Assembly (NCBI GenBank): GCA_015296065.1
Contig: DVDU01000199.1
Coordinates: 62,001 to 126,000 of the forward strand
Source of the DNA: Oscillatoriaceae cyanobacterium M33_DOE_052
GTDB taxonomy: Bacteria > Cyanobacteriota > Cyanobacteriia > Cyanobacteriales > Laspinemataceae
DNA: 64,000 nt
Reading direction: 5' to 3'
Positions 56,844-64,000 of this stretch are shown here, piece after piece (position 1 is the stretch's first letter; the number at the start of each line of letters is the position of its first letter). The position numbers and the translations under genes were made by a program. Under the pieces are notes generated by a model that saw only the letters and a list, made by a program, of their open reading frames with translations, did no database searches and had not been told where the DNA came from.

Positions 56844-57012
56844 AATAAAAAGAATCAATCATTTTCTTAACTATTTGTTCATAATAAATTAGCACAATCG
56901 TTATACTATGGGTATGTAACCAAGTTGACGGACTGAGCTAAGCAACACCACATCTTCGCTCAGTTCTTACCAGATGTTTTGTCTGGAGTATTGCAATAAT
57001 TGCGGAGTTAAT

Positions 57013-58461
57013 ATGGTGACACCAATCGCAACAAATCCGATTCGGAAACAACAAAGTCTTGATGCTAACGTGGCTCGCAACCTGTCTGTAACGACGAATA
57101 CAGTACCACAAATGACGGGGATTGCACCCCGTTGGTTGTTGCACTTCCTCCCTTGGGTGCAAGTGCAATCGGGGACCTACCGCGTCAACCGCACCAAAGT
57201 TGTTATCAAAGAAAGTCCAAAAGTTCGGGTTAATAACAGCAACGGATATTCTAATGTTGCCCCAGAAGACCTGCTGACAATCCCTATCCTATCAGATATA
57301 GCTATTTCTGAGGCAGCAGCGCTGGCAAAGAACTTCCAAACCGAGTCTTTTGGGATGGGAGAAACTATCGTCACGGAAGGACAAAAAGATGACAAATTCT
57401 ATATTGTCGCCCAAGGGAAATTAGAAGTGCTAGTGCGGGGCGAACAAGGCTATCCCTTGCGCCTTGCGGTTCTGGGTGCAGGAGACTACTTCGGTGAAGT
57501 AGATCTCTATAAAGATATGCCCAGCGATGCTACTGTTCGCACCCTCACCCCCAGCCGGTTGCTGACGCTTTCTAAAGCCTGCTTCGACCAAGTGGTAAGT
57601 CAATCGCCACAAGTGCTGGATAACTTGCGGCGGGCGGTGGAAAATCGGATGCGGTTAAAAACTCTCCTGAACCTTTACGGGGAAGAAAAAGTAGCCCTCG
57701 CGGCTGACTACCAGGGGGAAACTGAGTTACCAGCGTCGTTTGTGGACTACGAAAGCGAACCTCAAGAGTACGAACTGAGCATCGTCCAAACGATTTTGCG
57801 CGTTCACACCCGCGTCACCGACATTTACAACGAGCCGATCGACCAGTTGCGCGAACAAATTCGCCTGACTGTGGAAGGGATGAAAGAGCAGCAAGAGTGG
57901 GAAATCATCAATAACTCAGCTTTTGGCTTGCTCAACGCCGCTGCGCCTTCGATGCGGGTTCAGCCGCGTTACGGTGCGCCGACGCCGGACGATCTTGATG
58001 AAATGTTGGCTCGCGTGTGGAAAAAACCGGCTTTCTTCCTGGCTCACCCCCGGGCAATTGCGGCTTTCGGACGGGAATGCACCCGCCGGGGCGTTCCACC
58101 TGCGACCATTAACCTATTCGGCTCTCCTTTCGTGACCTGGCGCGGCGTGCCGATCGTACCTTGCGACAAATTGGAAGTGCAAAACCGCACCGGCAACCCC
58201 TACGGTCCAGGCAAAACTAACATCCTGCTCGTGCGTGCTGGCGAAAAAGAACAAGGGGTGGTGGGCTTGCATCAAATGGGTATTCCCGGCGAACAAATGC
58301 CTGGTCTCTCCGTGCGGTTTATGGGCATCAACTCCCAGGCATTGGCTTCTTACTTGATGACGGTGTATTTCTCTTGCGCTGTCTTAACCGATGATGCTCT
58401 GGCGGTACTGGAAAACGTAGAGGTGGGATACTACCATGACTATCAATATCCCAACGCATAA
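57013..58461 (+). CDS. Family 2 encapsulin shell protein with cNMP-binding-like insertion (2B-type)
   Basis: A 482-residue HK97-fold shell protein related to SrpI of Synechococcus elongatus. N-terminal TNTVPQMTGIAPRWLLHFLPW and YRVNR, then, after an insertion, FVDYESEPQEYELSIVQTIL, HTRVTDIYNEP, GAPTPDDLDEMLARVWKKP, FGRECTRRGVPP and PGLSVRFMGINSQALASY match SrpI closely. Residues about 75-238 form the insertion, a cyclic-nucleotide-binding-like beta-roll (GETIVTEGQKDDKFYIVAQG, GDYFGEVDLYKDMP), the feature defining family 2B shells. The phosphate-binding Arg of the cNMP pocket is replaced (MPSDAT). I start at ATG 57013 with GGAG upstream. The next gene overlaps its end by 26 bases. Cytoplasmic self-assembling cage expected. 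Confidence 0.93.
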   Translation: MVTPIATNPIRKQQSLDANVARNLSVTTNTVPQMTGIAPRWLLHFLPWVQVQSGTYRVNRTKVVIKESPKVRVNNSNGYSNVAPEDLLTIPILSDIAISEAAALAKNFQTESFGMGETIVTEGQKDDKFYIVAQGKLEVLVRGEQGYPLRLAVLGAGDYFGEVDLYKDMPSDATVRTLTPSRLLTLSKACFDQVVSQSPQVLDNLRRAVENRMRLKTLLNLYGEEKVALAADYQGETELPASFVDYESEPQEYELSIVQTILRVHTRVTDIYNEPIDQLREQIRLTVEGMKEQQEWEIINNSAFGLLNAAAPSMRVQPRYGAPTPDDLDEMLARVWKKPAFFLAHPRAIAAFGRECTRRGVPPATINLFGSPFVTWRGVPIVPCDKLEVQNRTGNPYGPGKTNILLVRAGEKEQGVVGLHQMGIPGEQMPGLSVRFMGINSQALASYLMTVYFSCAVLTDDALAVLENVEVGYYHDYQYPNA

Positions 58462-60370
58462 CGGTAAAAACGGACATCACCCGCCTCAAGACCTGCAGTT
58501 ACCTCCCACTGGCGACAGTGCGATCTTTGACCCGATGTCTATAGAGTCGATCGCGAATCAGCTTTATACTGCTTTGCCGAATGAGAGCCCTGAGCCGGTA
58601 TCTGGGCTGGTAACGGAACCGACAGAACCAAATGCTGCGCAGACCTATCGGTTGGTGCCGCCACACCAGAGCAAGGGTTCTGGCATGAGTGGGGTGGCAT
58701 TAGTCGGCAACTCCGCACCGGCATCAGCCATCAGCGAGGAAGCATTAACCGAAATTGCCAAACAGTTGCGAGCCCAGATGCTGCCCCTGAACCTGGAAAC
58801 TAACCTATTTCAGGCATTCGCACAGCTCCAACCCGCTGCACCTTCAACGGAAACGGCTGCTGCCATACCTTCGACTTCTGCCCCTAGGGATACTTTGAAT
58901 GTGGAAGCCTTGAAAGAGGTGGCAGAACATTTCTACGCCCAGATTCCTCCGTTTTCCCCCAGCGGAACTTCGGGCAATTCGATTCCCACCCCTCCAAGGC
59001 CAACCTCTATTTTACCGCTCAGCGAGCCAGATTTGCTTCCAGCTTTCGCGGATGCGGGAGCGCAAGCCAGTCATTCTCCGGTTCGGGAGACACCTGAGCC
59101 ATCGTTCTATTTCCTGTCTCCAGGGGCAGTGAAACATTTGGGGTTGGAGTCAGGATCCCCATTTGATGTCAGTGCCATCCGCAAAGACTTTCCGATTTTG
59201 CACCAGAAAGTCAATGGCAAACCGCTGATTTGGCTGGATAATGCGGCCACTACTCAAAAGCCGCAAAGTGTTATCGATGCTTTGTCCCTGTTCTACCAGC
59301 GAGACAACTCCAACATTCACCGAGCTGCTCATACTCTGGCAGCGCGGGCTACGGATGCTTATGAAGGAGCGAGGGAGAAGGTACAGCGGTTTATCGGTGC
59401 GGGTTCGGCGTCGGAAATTATCTTCGCACGGGGAACCACAGAAGCGATTAACCTGGTGGCGCAAACCTGGGGTCGCAAGTATATTCAGCCCGGAGATGAA
59501 ATTGTTCTCTCGACGCTGGAACACCACGCCAATATCGTTCCGTGGCAGATGCTGGCGCAAGAGACGGGGGCAATTTTAAAGGTTATTCCTGTGAGCGATC
59601 GCGGCGAAATTCTCCTCGAAGAATACACCCGACTCTTGGGACCGCGCACTCGCATCGTTGGGATCACGCAGGTTTCCAACGCCCTCGGAACGATCGTGCC
59701 AGTGCGGGAAATGACGGAAATAGCCCACAGGCATGGCGCGGTCGTCCTGGTTGACGGCGCTCAGGCTGTTTCTCACATGCCGGTTAACGTTCAGGAAATC
59801 GGCTGCGATTTTTACACCTTTTCCGGTCACAAACTCTTTGCGCCTACGGGAATTGGTGTCCTGTACGCCAAACGGGAAATCCTGGAGGATATGCCTCCTT
59901 GGCAGGGTGGCGGCAGCATGATTCGTCATGTGACGTTCGAGAGAACCATTTACAGCGACCCACCGGCAAAATTTGAAGCGGGAACGCCTAATATTGCTGA
60001 TGCGGTGGGACTGGGTGCGGCGATCGACTATATCACCCGCCTGGGGATGAGCAATATCGAACGGTACGAGCATCAACTCACCGAGTATGCAATGCAACGC
60101 TTAGCAACGATTCCGGGGTTGCGTCTCATTGGTACAGCCCCCCATAAAGTCAGTGTGTTGTCATTTATTCTCGATGACATCCCTGTGGAACAAGTTGGGC
60201 AACGCTTAGCCCGAGAAGGGATTGCAGTGCGAGCCGGTCATCACTGCGCTCAACCGACGATGCAGCGATATGGTCTTACGGGTACGGTTCGGCCTTCGCT
60301 AGCTTTTTACAACACTTGTCAGGAAATTGACAAGTTAGTAGAAGTCCTGGAAACAATTCGCTTCCGTTAG
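58436..60370 (+). CDS. SufS-type cysteine desulfurase, predicted encapsulin cargo
   Basis: A 644-residue PLP enzyme releasing sulfur from cysteine to give alanine and enzyme persulfide. The catalytic part (about 238-642) contains PLIWLDNAATTQKP, FARGTTEAINLVAQTW, the PLP Lys K466 in FSGHKLFAPTG and the persulfide Cys C604 in RAGHHCAQP. The first about 235 residues are Pro/Ala/Ser-rich, absent from housekeeping SufS, and equivalent to the disordered cargo-loading region of SrpI-associated desulfurase. Three short amphipathic repeats lie in it (ESIANQLYTALP, EALTEIAKQLRAQMLP, EALKEVAEHFYAQIPP). The start codon overlaps the shell gene, implying translational coupling. Confidence 0.95.
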   Translation: MTINIPTHNGKNGHHPPQDLQLPPTGDSAIFDPMSIESIANQLYTALPNESPEPVSGLVTEPTEPNAAQTYRLVPPHQSKGSGMSGVALVGNSAPASAISEEALTEIAKQLRAQMLPLNLETNLFQAFAQLQPAAPSTETAAAIPSTSAPRDTLNVEALKEVAEHFYAQIPPFSPSGTSGNSIPTPPRPTSILPLSEPDLLPAFADAGAQASHSPVRETPEPSFYFLSPGAVKHLGLESGSPFDVSAIRKDFPILHQKVNGKPLIWLDNAATTQKPQSVIDALSLFYQRDNSNIHRAAHTLAARATDAYEGAREKVQRFIGAGSASEIIFARGTTEAINLVAQTWGRKYIQPGDEIVLSTLEHHANIVPWQMLAQETGAILKVIPVSDRGEILLEEYTRLLGPRTRIVGITQVSNALGTIVPVREMTEIAHRHGAVVLVDGAQAVSHMPVNVQEIGCDFYTFSGHKLFAPTGIGVLYAKREILEDMPPWQGGGSMIRHVTFERTIYSDPPAKFEAGTPNIADAVGLGAAIDYITRLGMSNIERYEHQLTEYAMQRLATIPGLRLIGTAPHKVSVLSFILDDIPVEQVGQRLAREGIAVRAGHHCAQPTMQRYGLTGTVRPSLAFYNTCQEIDKLVEVLETIRFR

Positions 60371-60501
60371 CTGGAATTGCAGCAACTCACAAGCTGGCAA
60401 ATTATTGGGGAAAATTTGGCTCACAGACCTTCGCTGTCTGGATGCCCTAACAGCACGGTGCCCAACAGGTTAATTTACATCTGTCCGTGCTGTTTCCCTG
60501 T

Positions 60502-60526
60502 CCCCCAAAAAGGTGATTTTTGGGGG
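60502..60526 (+). terminator. Terminator-like hairpin after the desulfurase gene
   Basis: CCCCCAAAAA and TTTTTGGGGG form a perfect 10-bp stem with loop GGTGA; only a weak T-run follows (TTATTC), so termination may be partial. Confidence 0.6.
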
Positions 60527-60565
60527 TTATTCAATCATCCATTTATCTAAAGATTTCCTGGTATT

Positions 60566-60733
60566 ATGAACCAACCCATATCACATCTTGTAGAAACACG
60601 TCATCTGGCCTATATCCACCATCATTTGAACAATGATTTGGCAGAAAAATCCACCAAATCTAATTACCGGTTATTTTCTGGGTCGGTGCGAGTTTACTAT
60701 AATCCTGCCTGGAATAAGAAATATATTGCTTAA
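60566..60733 (+). CDS. Possible 55-residue small protein in the encapsulin cluster
   Basis: An ATG-to-TAA frame of 55 codons, MNQPISHLVETRHLAYIHHH to WNKKYIA, with three adjacent His. No family recognised. It lacks a good Shine-Dalgarno and contains a TATAAT that may be the cysE promoter, so it may be non-coding. Confidence 0.25.
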   Translation: MNQPISHLVETRHLAYIHHHLNNDLAEKSTKSNYRLFSGSVRVYYNPAWNKKYIA

Positions 60734-60799
60734 TCTTGGCACAACCAGAAATTAGGTAATTTAGCATCATTATTATGTCCAAAAAATGGAGGTAACTAA

Positions 60800-61651
60800 A
60801 TGAGGCCAAGCCAAAATGCTCAGGCAAAAAATGCTGAAAGAGCAAACATCGATAATGTAGCTCATTATGAGCATTATTTCGCATTAAAACAGGAGCATTC
60901 GGTTGCGGGGAATAATTTTTGGCAATTTTTCACCGATGATGTTCAGACAATTTATCAGCGCGATCCGGCAGCTCGAAACTGGCTGGAGGTGCTGGTCTGC
61001 TATCCGTGGTTACACGCTTTGTGGTGTCATCGTGTCGCTCATTTGTTACACAGTTTAGGCATTCCTTTTGTGCCGCGTTTCCTGTCTTTCTTAAATCGCT
61101 TAGTCACGGGAATTGAGATTCACCCAGGGGCAAAAATTGGCAAAGGGGTGTTTATTGACCACGGTATGGGAGTGGTGATAGGCGAGACAGCAGTTGTGGG
61201 GGACTATGCCCTGATTTATCAGGGGGCGACTTTAGGGGGAACGGGAAAGGAAAAAGGCAAGCGACATCCGACCCTAGGAAATCATGTGGTTGTAGGTGCT
61301 GGGGCCAAGGTATTGGGTAATATTCAGATTGGCGATAACGTTCGCATCGGTGCGGGGTCGGTGGTACTGCGGGATGTGCCAAGTAACAGTACGGTGGTAG
61401 GGGTTCCGGGGCGGGTTACTCGTCTCAATGGGCAGAGGGCTAATGCTCTGGAGCATAACAAGATACCGGATGTGGAAGCGGAGGTAATTAGCCTTTTGTT
61501 TGAAAGGGTCAAGGAACTTGAGAAACAGATTTTCCACTTACAAGCTGAATTCAATTTGTCAACCGTTGCGGTAAATCAGGAAAAAATGGAGCAGGATAAG
61601 ATATCTTCTGATGGTGTGATTCAAGACTTTCTCGATGGGGCTGGAATTTAG
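60800..61651 (+). CDS. cysE: Serine O-acetyltransferase
   Basis: Makes O-acetylserine from serine and acetyl-CoA, the carbon acceptor for sulfide in cysteine synthesis. A 283-residue protein: about 45 extra N-terminal residues, then FFTDDVQTIYQRDPAARNWLEVL, HRVAHLLHSLGIPFVPR, GIEIHPGAKIGKGVFIDHGMGVVIGE (catalytic His) and the left-handed beta-helix hexapeptides to DVPSNSTVVGVPGR. A C-terminal extension of about 60 residues includes a coiled-coil segment. GGAGG lies 8 bases before the ATG. Its presence beside an encapsulin desulfurase suits a cysteine-to-stored-sulfur pathway. Confidence 0.96.
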   Translation: MRPSQNAQAKNAERANIDNVAHYEHYFALKQEHSVAGNNFWQFFTDDVQTIYQRDPAARNWLEVLVCYPWLHALWCHRVAHLLHSLGIPFVPRFLSFLNRLVTGIEIHPGAKIGKGVFIDHGMGVVIGETAVVGDYALIYQGATLGGTGKEKGKRHPTLGNHVVVGAGAKVLGNIQIGDNVRIGAGSVVLRDVPSNSTVVGVPGRVTRLNGQRANALEHNKIPDVEAEVISLLFERVKELEKQIFHLQAEFNLSTVAVNQEKMEQDKISSDGVIQDFLDGAGI

Positions 61652-61660
61652 GAATTATCC

Positions 61661-62119
61661 ATGATGCAAATCACAGAGTTTAACTGGGTGAGCGGATTGC
61701 TCGGCGGTTTGCTCATCGGTACGAGTGCTACTGTTTTGCTGGCATTTAATGGTCATATCGCTGGGATTAGTGGAATACTTAACAGCGCTCTAAGTTCGGG
61801 GTTTAGTGAAGTTTGGCGCTGGCTGTTTCTGGCGGGACTGCTGGCTGGAGGCGGACTTTATGAATCTGTCGTCGGGCCACTCCCGGCGACACCGGTATCG
61901 ACGATAGCGCTCCGCGCTGGCTACGCCTACGCTCCTTGGGCGATGCTCGTCGGCGGCTTTCTGGTGGGCTTTGGCACACGTATGGGCAATGGCTGCACTA
62001 GCGGACATGGGGTATGTGGACTGGGCCGACTGTCCCTTCGCTCCCTGGTGGCAGTGGTGACTTTTTTGGCCACGGCGATCGTCACGGTGTTTGTCACCCG
62101 CCACATCCTTTTCTGGTGA
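61661..62119 (+). CDS. YeeE/YedE-type sulfur transport subunit (first half)
   Basis: A 152-residue membrane protein with about four TM helices in the YeeE/YedE (DUF395, TsuA/SoxT-like) family that moves thiosulfate or related sulfur species. The signature GNGCTSGHGVCGLGRLS with conserved Cys is intact. It corresponds to one half of the full-length transporter; the other half is the next gene. It starts 9 nt after cysE. Confidence 0.9.
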   Translation: MMQITEFNWVSGLLGGLLIGTSATVLLAFNGHIAGISGILNSALSSGFSEVWRWLFLAGLLAGGGLYESVVGPLPATPVSTIALRAGYAYAPWAMLVGGFLVGFGTRMGNGCTSGHGVCGLGRLSLRSLVAVVTFLATAIVTVFVTRHILFW

Positions 62120-62207
62120 ACCAAATTAAATCAACACACCAGTGGCTTTGGGAAACAGGGAGAAAGACGGGAGTTATCAAGTCTCAACAATATTTGGGGG
62201 GGAGAAA

Positions 62208-62699
62208 ATGAAACAAAATCTCGTAGCTTTGATTTCCGGTGTCTTGTTTGGGCTCGGTTTAGGGCTGTCCCAAATGATTGACCGAGAGCGGGTTCTCGGT
62301 TTCTTGGATGTCACCGGGGTTTGGGACCCTACCCTGCTGTTTGTGTTGGGCGGGGCTGTGAGTGTGACGGTGATTGCCTTCCGTTTTGTGTTGCGCCTCC
62401 CCCACCCCTTTTATGGGGAAAATTTCTCCCTGCCAACTCAGAAAAACATCGACAGACGGCTAATTTTTGGGGCGGTCATTTTCGGTGTCGGTTGGGGAAT
62501 TGCTGGATATTGCCCCGGACCGAGCCTCACAGCCCTGGTGTTGGGCATCTGGAATCCTGTGTTGTTTGTGATGGCGATGATTGCTGGTTCCCTGACTTAC
62601 AAATGGGTATCAACTCGGTTGGAGTGGGGGGAATTCGCCCGCTCGAACGTCTCCAAGGATTTACCATTCGATGTTCCTCCTGGAAATTCTCGTTCTTAG
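62208..62699 (+). CDS. YeeE/YedE-type (DUF6691) sulfur transport subunit (second half)
   Basis: A 163-residue membrane protein beginning MKQNLVALISGVLFGLGLGLSQM, with about four TM helices and the conserved GVGWGIAGYCPGPSLTAL Cys motif. Paired small YeeE/YedE genes are typical partners forming one channel. GGGGAGAAAATG gives a strong Shine-Dalgarno, so I start at 62208. Confidence 0.9.
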   Translation: MKQNLVALISGVLFGLGLGLSQMIDRERVLGFLDVTGVWDPTLLFVLGGAVSVTVIAFRFVLRLPHPFYGENFSLPTQKNIDRRLIFGAVIFGVGWGIAGYCPGPSLTALVLGIWNPVLFVMAMIAGSLTYKWVSTRLEWGEFARSNVSKDLPFDVPPGNSRS

Positions 62700-62767
62700 T
62701 CTGTGGCAGCAGCACCCCATCAATATTTGAGCTGATGTTCAGATGGGTTTTGATAATTTTTACTACT

Positions 62768-62860
62768 TATAGCAACGGACCGGTTAGGACAGGCGGCCTC
62801 GCCTGCTGTGCGGAAGAGGAATTCTCCCAAAATGTCCTAACTACTGGTTCGGTTGCTATA
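62768..62860. mobile_element. 93-bp MITE-like element
   Basis: Imperfect terminal inverted repeats of about 25 bases: left TATAGCAAC...GTTAGGACA, right TGTCCTAAC...GTTGCTATA. Ends are TA, as with IS630/mariner-type elements. No coding capacity. A related relic lies at 56752-56843, on the other side of the encapsulin cluster. Confidence 0.75.
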
Positions 62861-63093
62861 GCTCTAGATGACAATGATGCCGTCACCCCTTGATAAATCT
62901 GGATATCAGGTTAATCTAACTGGCTATATTTCAAATTTTTTAGATAGGTTTTAATGTTTAAATTGCTCGTTTTCATTGGCAAAAATTATCTGAACTGGAT
63001 AAGTTCCTCAAAATTCATCTAGTCAATCAAAAAAATAATTAAAATTCCCAAATTAATTAAATATAATTGTTGCTTTTTGCTGAAAGGAGAAGT

Positions 63094-63141
63094 ATGGTGG
63101 GATTAAAACGTAGAACGTCAAATCAGAATCACGGGATATAG
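63094..63141 (+). CDS. Possible leader peptide MVGLKRRTSNQNHGI
   Basis: Fifteen codons following AAAGGAGAAGT, the best Shine-Dalgarno in the area, ending 7 bases before the ATG of the FAD protein. No homologue recalled. Placement suggests translational coupling or a regulatory leader. Confidence 0.35.
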   Translation: MVGLKRRTSNQNHGI

Positions 63142-63148
63142 CAAGCAG

Positions 63149-64000
63149 ATGAATCCAATCAACGCGCAGAAATTATATTCTTGTGAGATGGCCATCATTG
63201 GCGGTGGGTTGAGCGGGTCAGTGGTGGCGGCAAATATTTTGCAAAAAGCAGCAGAGCCGCTAAGAATCGCCTTGATTGAACGCCGTTCAGAATTGGGCAG
63301 AGGAGTGGCCTATGGAACCCAAATAGCCCGTCATCTGCTGAATGTGAGGGCAGGAAATATGAGCGCTTTCGCGGATGAACCAGATCACTTTTTGAACTGG
63401 TTGCACCGCAATGGGTATGGTGCAAGTACAGCATCCTCTTTCTTGCCCCGTCAGGTTTATGGGGATTACTTGGGGGCATTGTTAAAAGAAGCCGAAACAA
63501 ATACTCGCTCTGGGGTGGTGTTGCAGCGGATTTTTGGGGAAGCGGTTGCCATCGAAACCACAGCCGGTGGGATGATGATTTACCTGAAAGATGGTGAGTG
63601 TTTGTGGGCGCAAAAGGTGGTGTTGGCGATCGGGAATTTCCCCGCAGCTCTGCCGTCACCGATCACGGCGCTGGAAAACCGCGAGCTATATGTCAGAGAT
63701 GGCTGGGATGCGGATGCTTTGGCTGGTCTCAATCCAGAGGATTCTATTCTCATAGTCGGCACTGGCTTAACGATGGCAGACGCGATCGCTGCCCTGCATG
63801 AAAAGGAATTCCAGGGACAGATATATGCCGTCTCGCGGCATGGATTGATGCCCTGCCGTCACCAACCTAAAACGTTTTATCCACCCTTTATTGACCCGAA
63901 AACAGCACCAAAAACGGCGAGAGAACTATTTCGCCTAGTACGAGAAGAAGTCCGATTAGCTGCCGCAAAAGGGCAAGACTGGCGGGGGACGATCGACGCC
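63149..64000 (+). CDS. FAD/NAD(P)-binding oxidoreductase (partial)
   Basis: The first 284 residues of a flavoprotein cut by the right edge. It has an N-terminal FAD-binding motif MAIIGGGLSGSVVAANIL, then ERRSELGRGVAYGT and HLLNVRAGNMSAFADEPDHF, typical of the NAD_binding_9 family (FAD/NAD(P)-binding proteins of unknown substrate). A second dinucleotide motif is ILIVGTGLTMADAIAAL. Relatives often neighbour sulfur or siderophore genes (recalled, weak). Its link to the encapsulin cluster is only positional. Confidence 0.85.
   Translation, partial: MNPINAQKLYSCEMAIIGGGLSGSVVAANILQKAAEPLRIALIERRSELGRGVAYGTQIARHLLNVRAGNMSAFADEPDHFLNWLHRNGYGASTASSFLPRQVYGDYLGALLKEAETNTRSGVVLQRIFGEAVAIETTAGGMMIYLKDGECLWAQKVVLAIGNFPAALPSPITALENRELYVRDGWDADALAGLNPEDSILIVGTGLTMADAIAALHEKEFQGQIYAVSRHGLMPCRHQPKTFYPPFIDPKTAPKTARELFRLVREEVRLAAAKGQDWRGTIDA

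Larger units (their letters stand above)
56443..57012. other. Upstream region of the encapsulin cluster
   Basis: About 570 bases with a terminator (56498-56527), a MITE-like relic (about 56752-56843), then an AT-rich stretch. TATACT at 56902-56907 is a possible -10, but a -35 at the right distance is not clear. GCGGAGTTAAT before the ATG at 57013 gives a Shine-Dalgarno. Confidence 0.55.
60371..60799. other. Gap between desulfurase and cysE genes
   Basis: About 430 bases with an inverted repeat (ACAGCACGG 60450-60458 / CCGTGCTGT 60485-60493), a strong hairpin (60502-60526), a possible 55-codon frame (60566-60733) and TATAAT at 60698-60703, about 100 bases before cysE. This suggests the cysE part of the cluster has its own promoter. 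Confidence 0.55.
62700..63148. other. Intergenic region after the encapsulin cluster
   Basis: About 450 bases holding the 93-bp MITE-like element and an AT-rich stretch (62900-63080) that should contain the promoter of the next gene, plus a 15-codon leader frame with strong ribosome site. Confidence 0.55.

Noticed and set aside
1-64000. tRNA or rRNA genes
   Set aside because: No T-arm GTTCGANNC plus acceptor pairing or rRNA-like sequence stood out on reading; a covariance-model scan would be needed to exclude them.

Overview
The window comes from a cyanobacterium, most likely a filamentous Oscillatoriales-type organism (inference). Direct evidence is the photosystem I genes psaA, psaB, psaL and psaI, the ferredoxin-thioredoxin reductase catalytic subunit, frequent GCGATCGC (HIP1) sites, CHAT/TPR proteins, DUF3370 and DUF29 proteins, and dense families of short interspersed repeats. 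GC content looks moderate, near 50%, apart from an AT-rich island around 41.7-44.4 kb. No tRNA, rRNA, CRISPR array or intact transposase gene was recognised.

Layout. 0-0.6 kb: remnant of an N6-adenine methylase/restriction gene. 0.66-1.46 kb: ftrC and a DUF309 gene. 1.9-4.5 kb: a DASS/SLC13 permease, a Usp-like protein and cysC. 4.6-10.8 kb: a chemotaxis block (CheW, CheR-TPR and two methyl-accepting proteins) without CheA. 11.1-29.6 kb: a dispersed [NiFe]-hydrogenase maturation region (hoxW-like protease, hypA, hypB, hypF, hypD, hypE) interrupted by two CHAT/TPR proteins, an orphan antitoxin, nifJ and a DHOD-like gene. No hydrogenase structural gene is present. 30.0-31.8 kb: proS. 32.5-36.5 kb: NfeD plus two flotillin-like proteins. 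36.7-48.5 kb: mixed accessory genes, including an NlpC/P60 protein, a DUF3370 protein, a broken toxin-antitoxin locus between 107-bp direct repeats, DUF29, a large AT-rich lipoprotein, an HTH/NB-ARC STAND ATPase and two tandem SGNH hydrolases. 48.7-54.5 kb: psaL-psaI convergent with psaA-psaB. 55.1-56.4 kb: a repeat-rich lipoprotein.

The most notable system is at 57.0-62.7 kb. It holds a family 2 encapsulin shell protein with an inserted cyclic-nucleotide-binding-like domain. A SufS-type cysteine desulfurase overlaps the shell gene and carries a ~230-residue low-complexity N-terminal extension, the expected cargo-loading region. Serine acetyltransferase and a split YeeE/YedE sulfur-transport pair follow. 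A coherent reading is sulfur import, cysteine synthesis and desulfuration inside a protein shell. The inserted domain lacks the usual phosphate-binding Arg of cNMP pockets, and MITE-like elements sharing terminal sequence flank the cluster.

A second theme is that short interspersed repeats have entered coding sequence. Repeat-derived segments appear in frame inside hypF (two places), hypD, a CHAT protein and a flotillin. A GACAAAGGACAAATGAC-type repeat repeatedly sits immediately upstream of start codons, where it supplies an AAGGA Shine-Dalgarno-like sequence.
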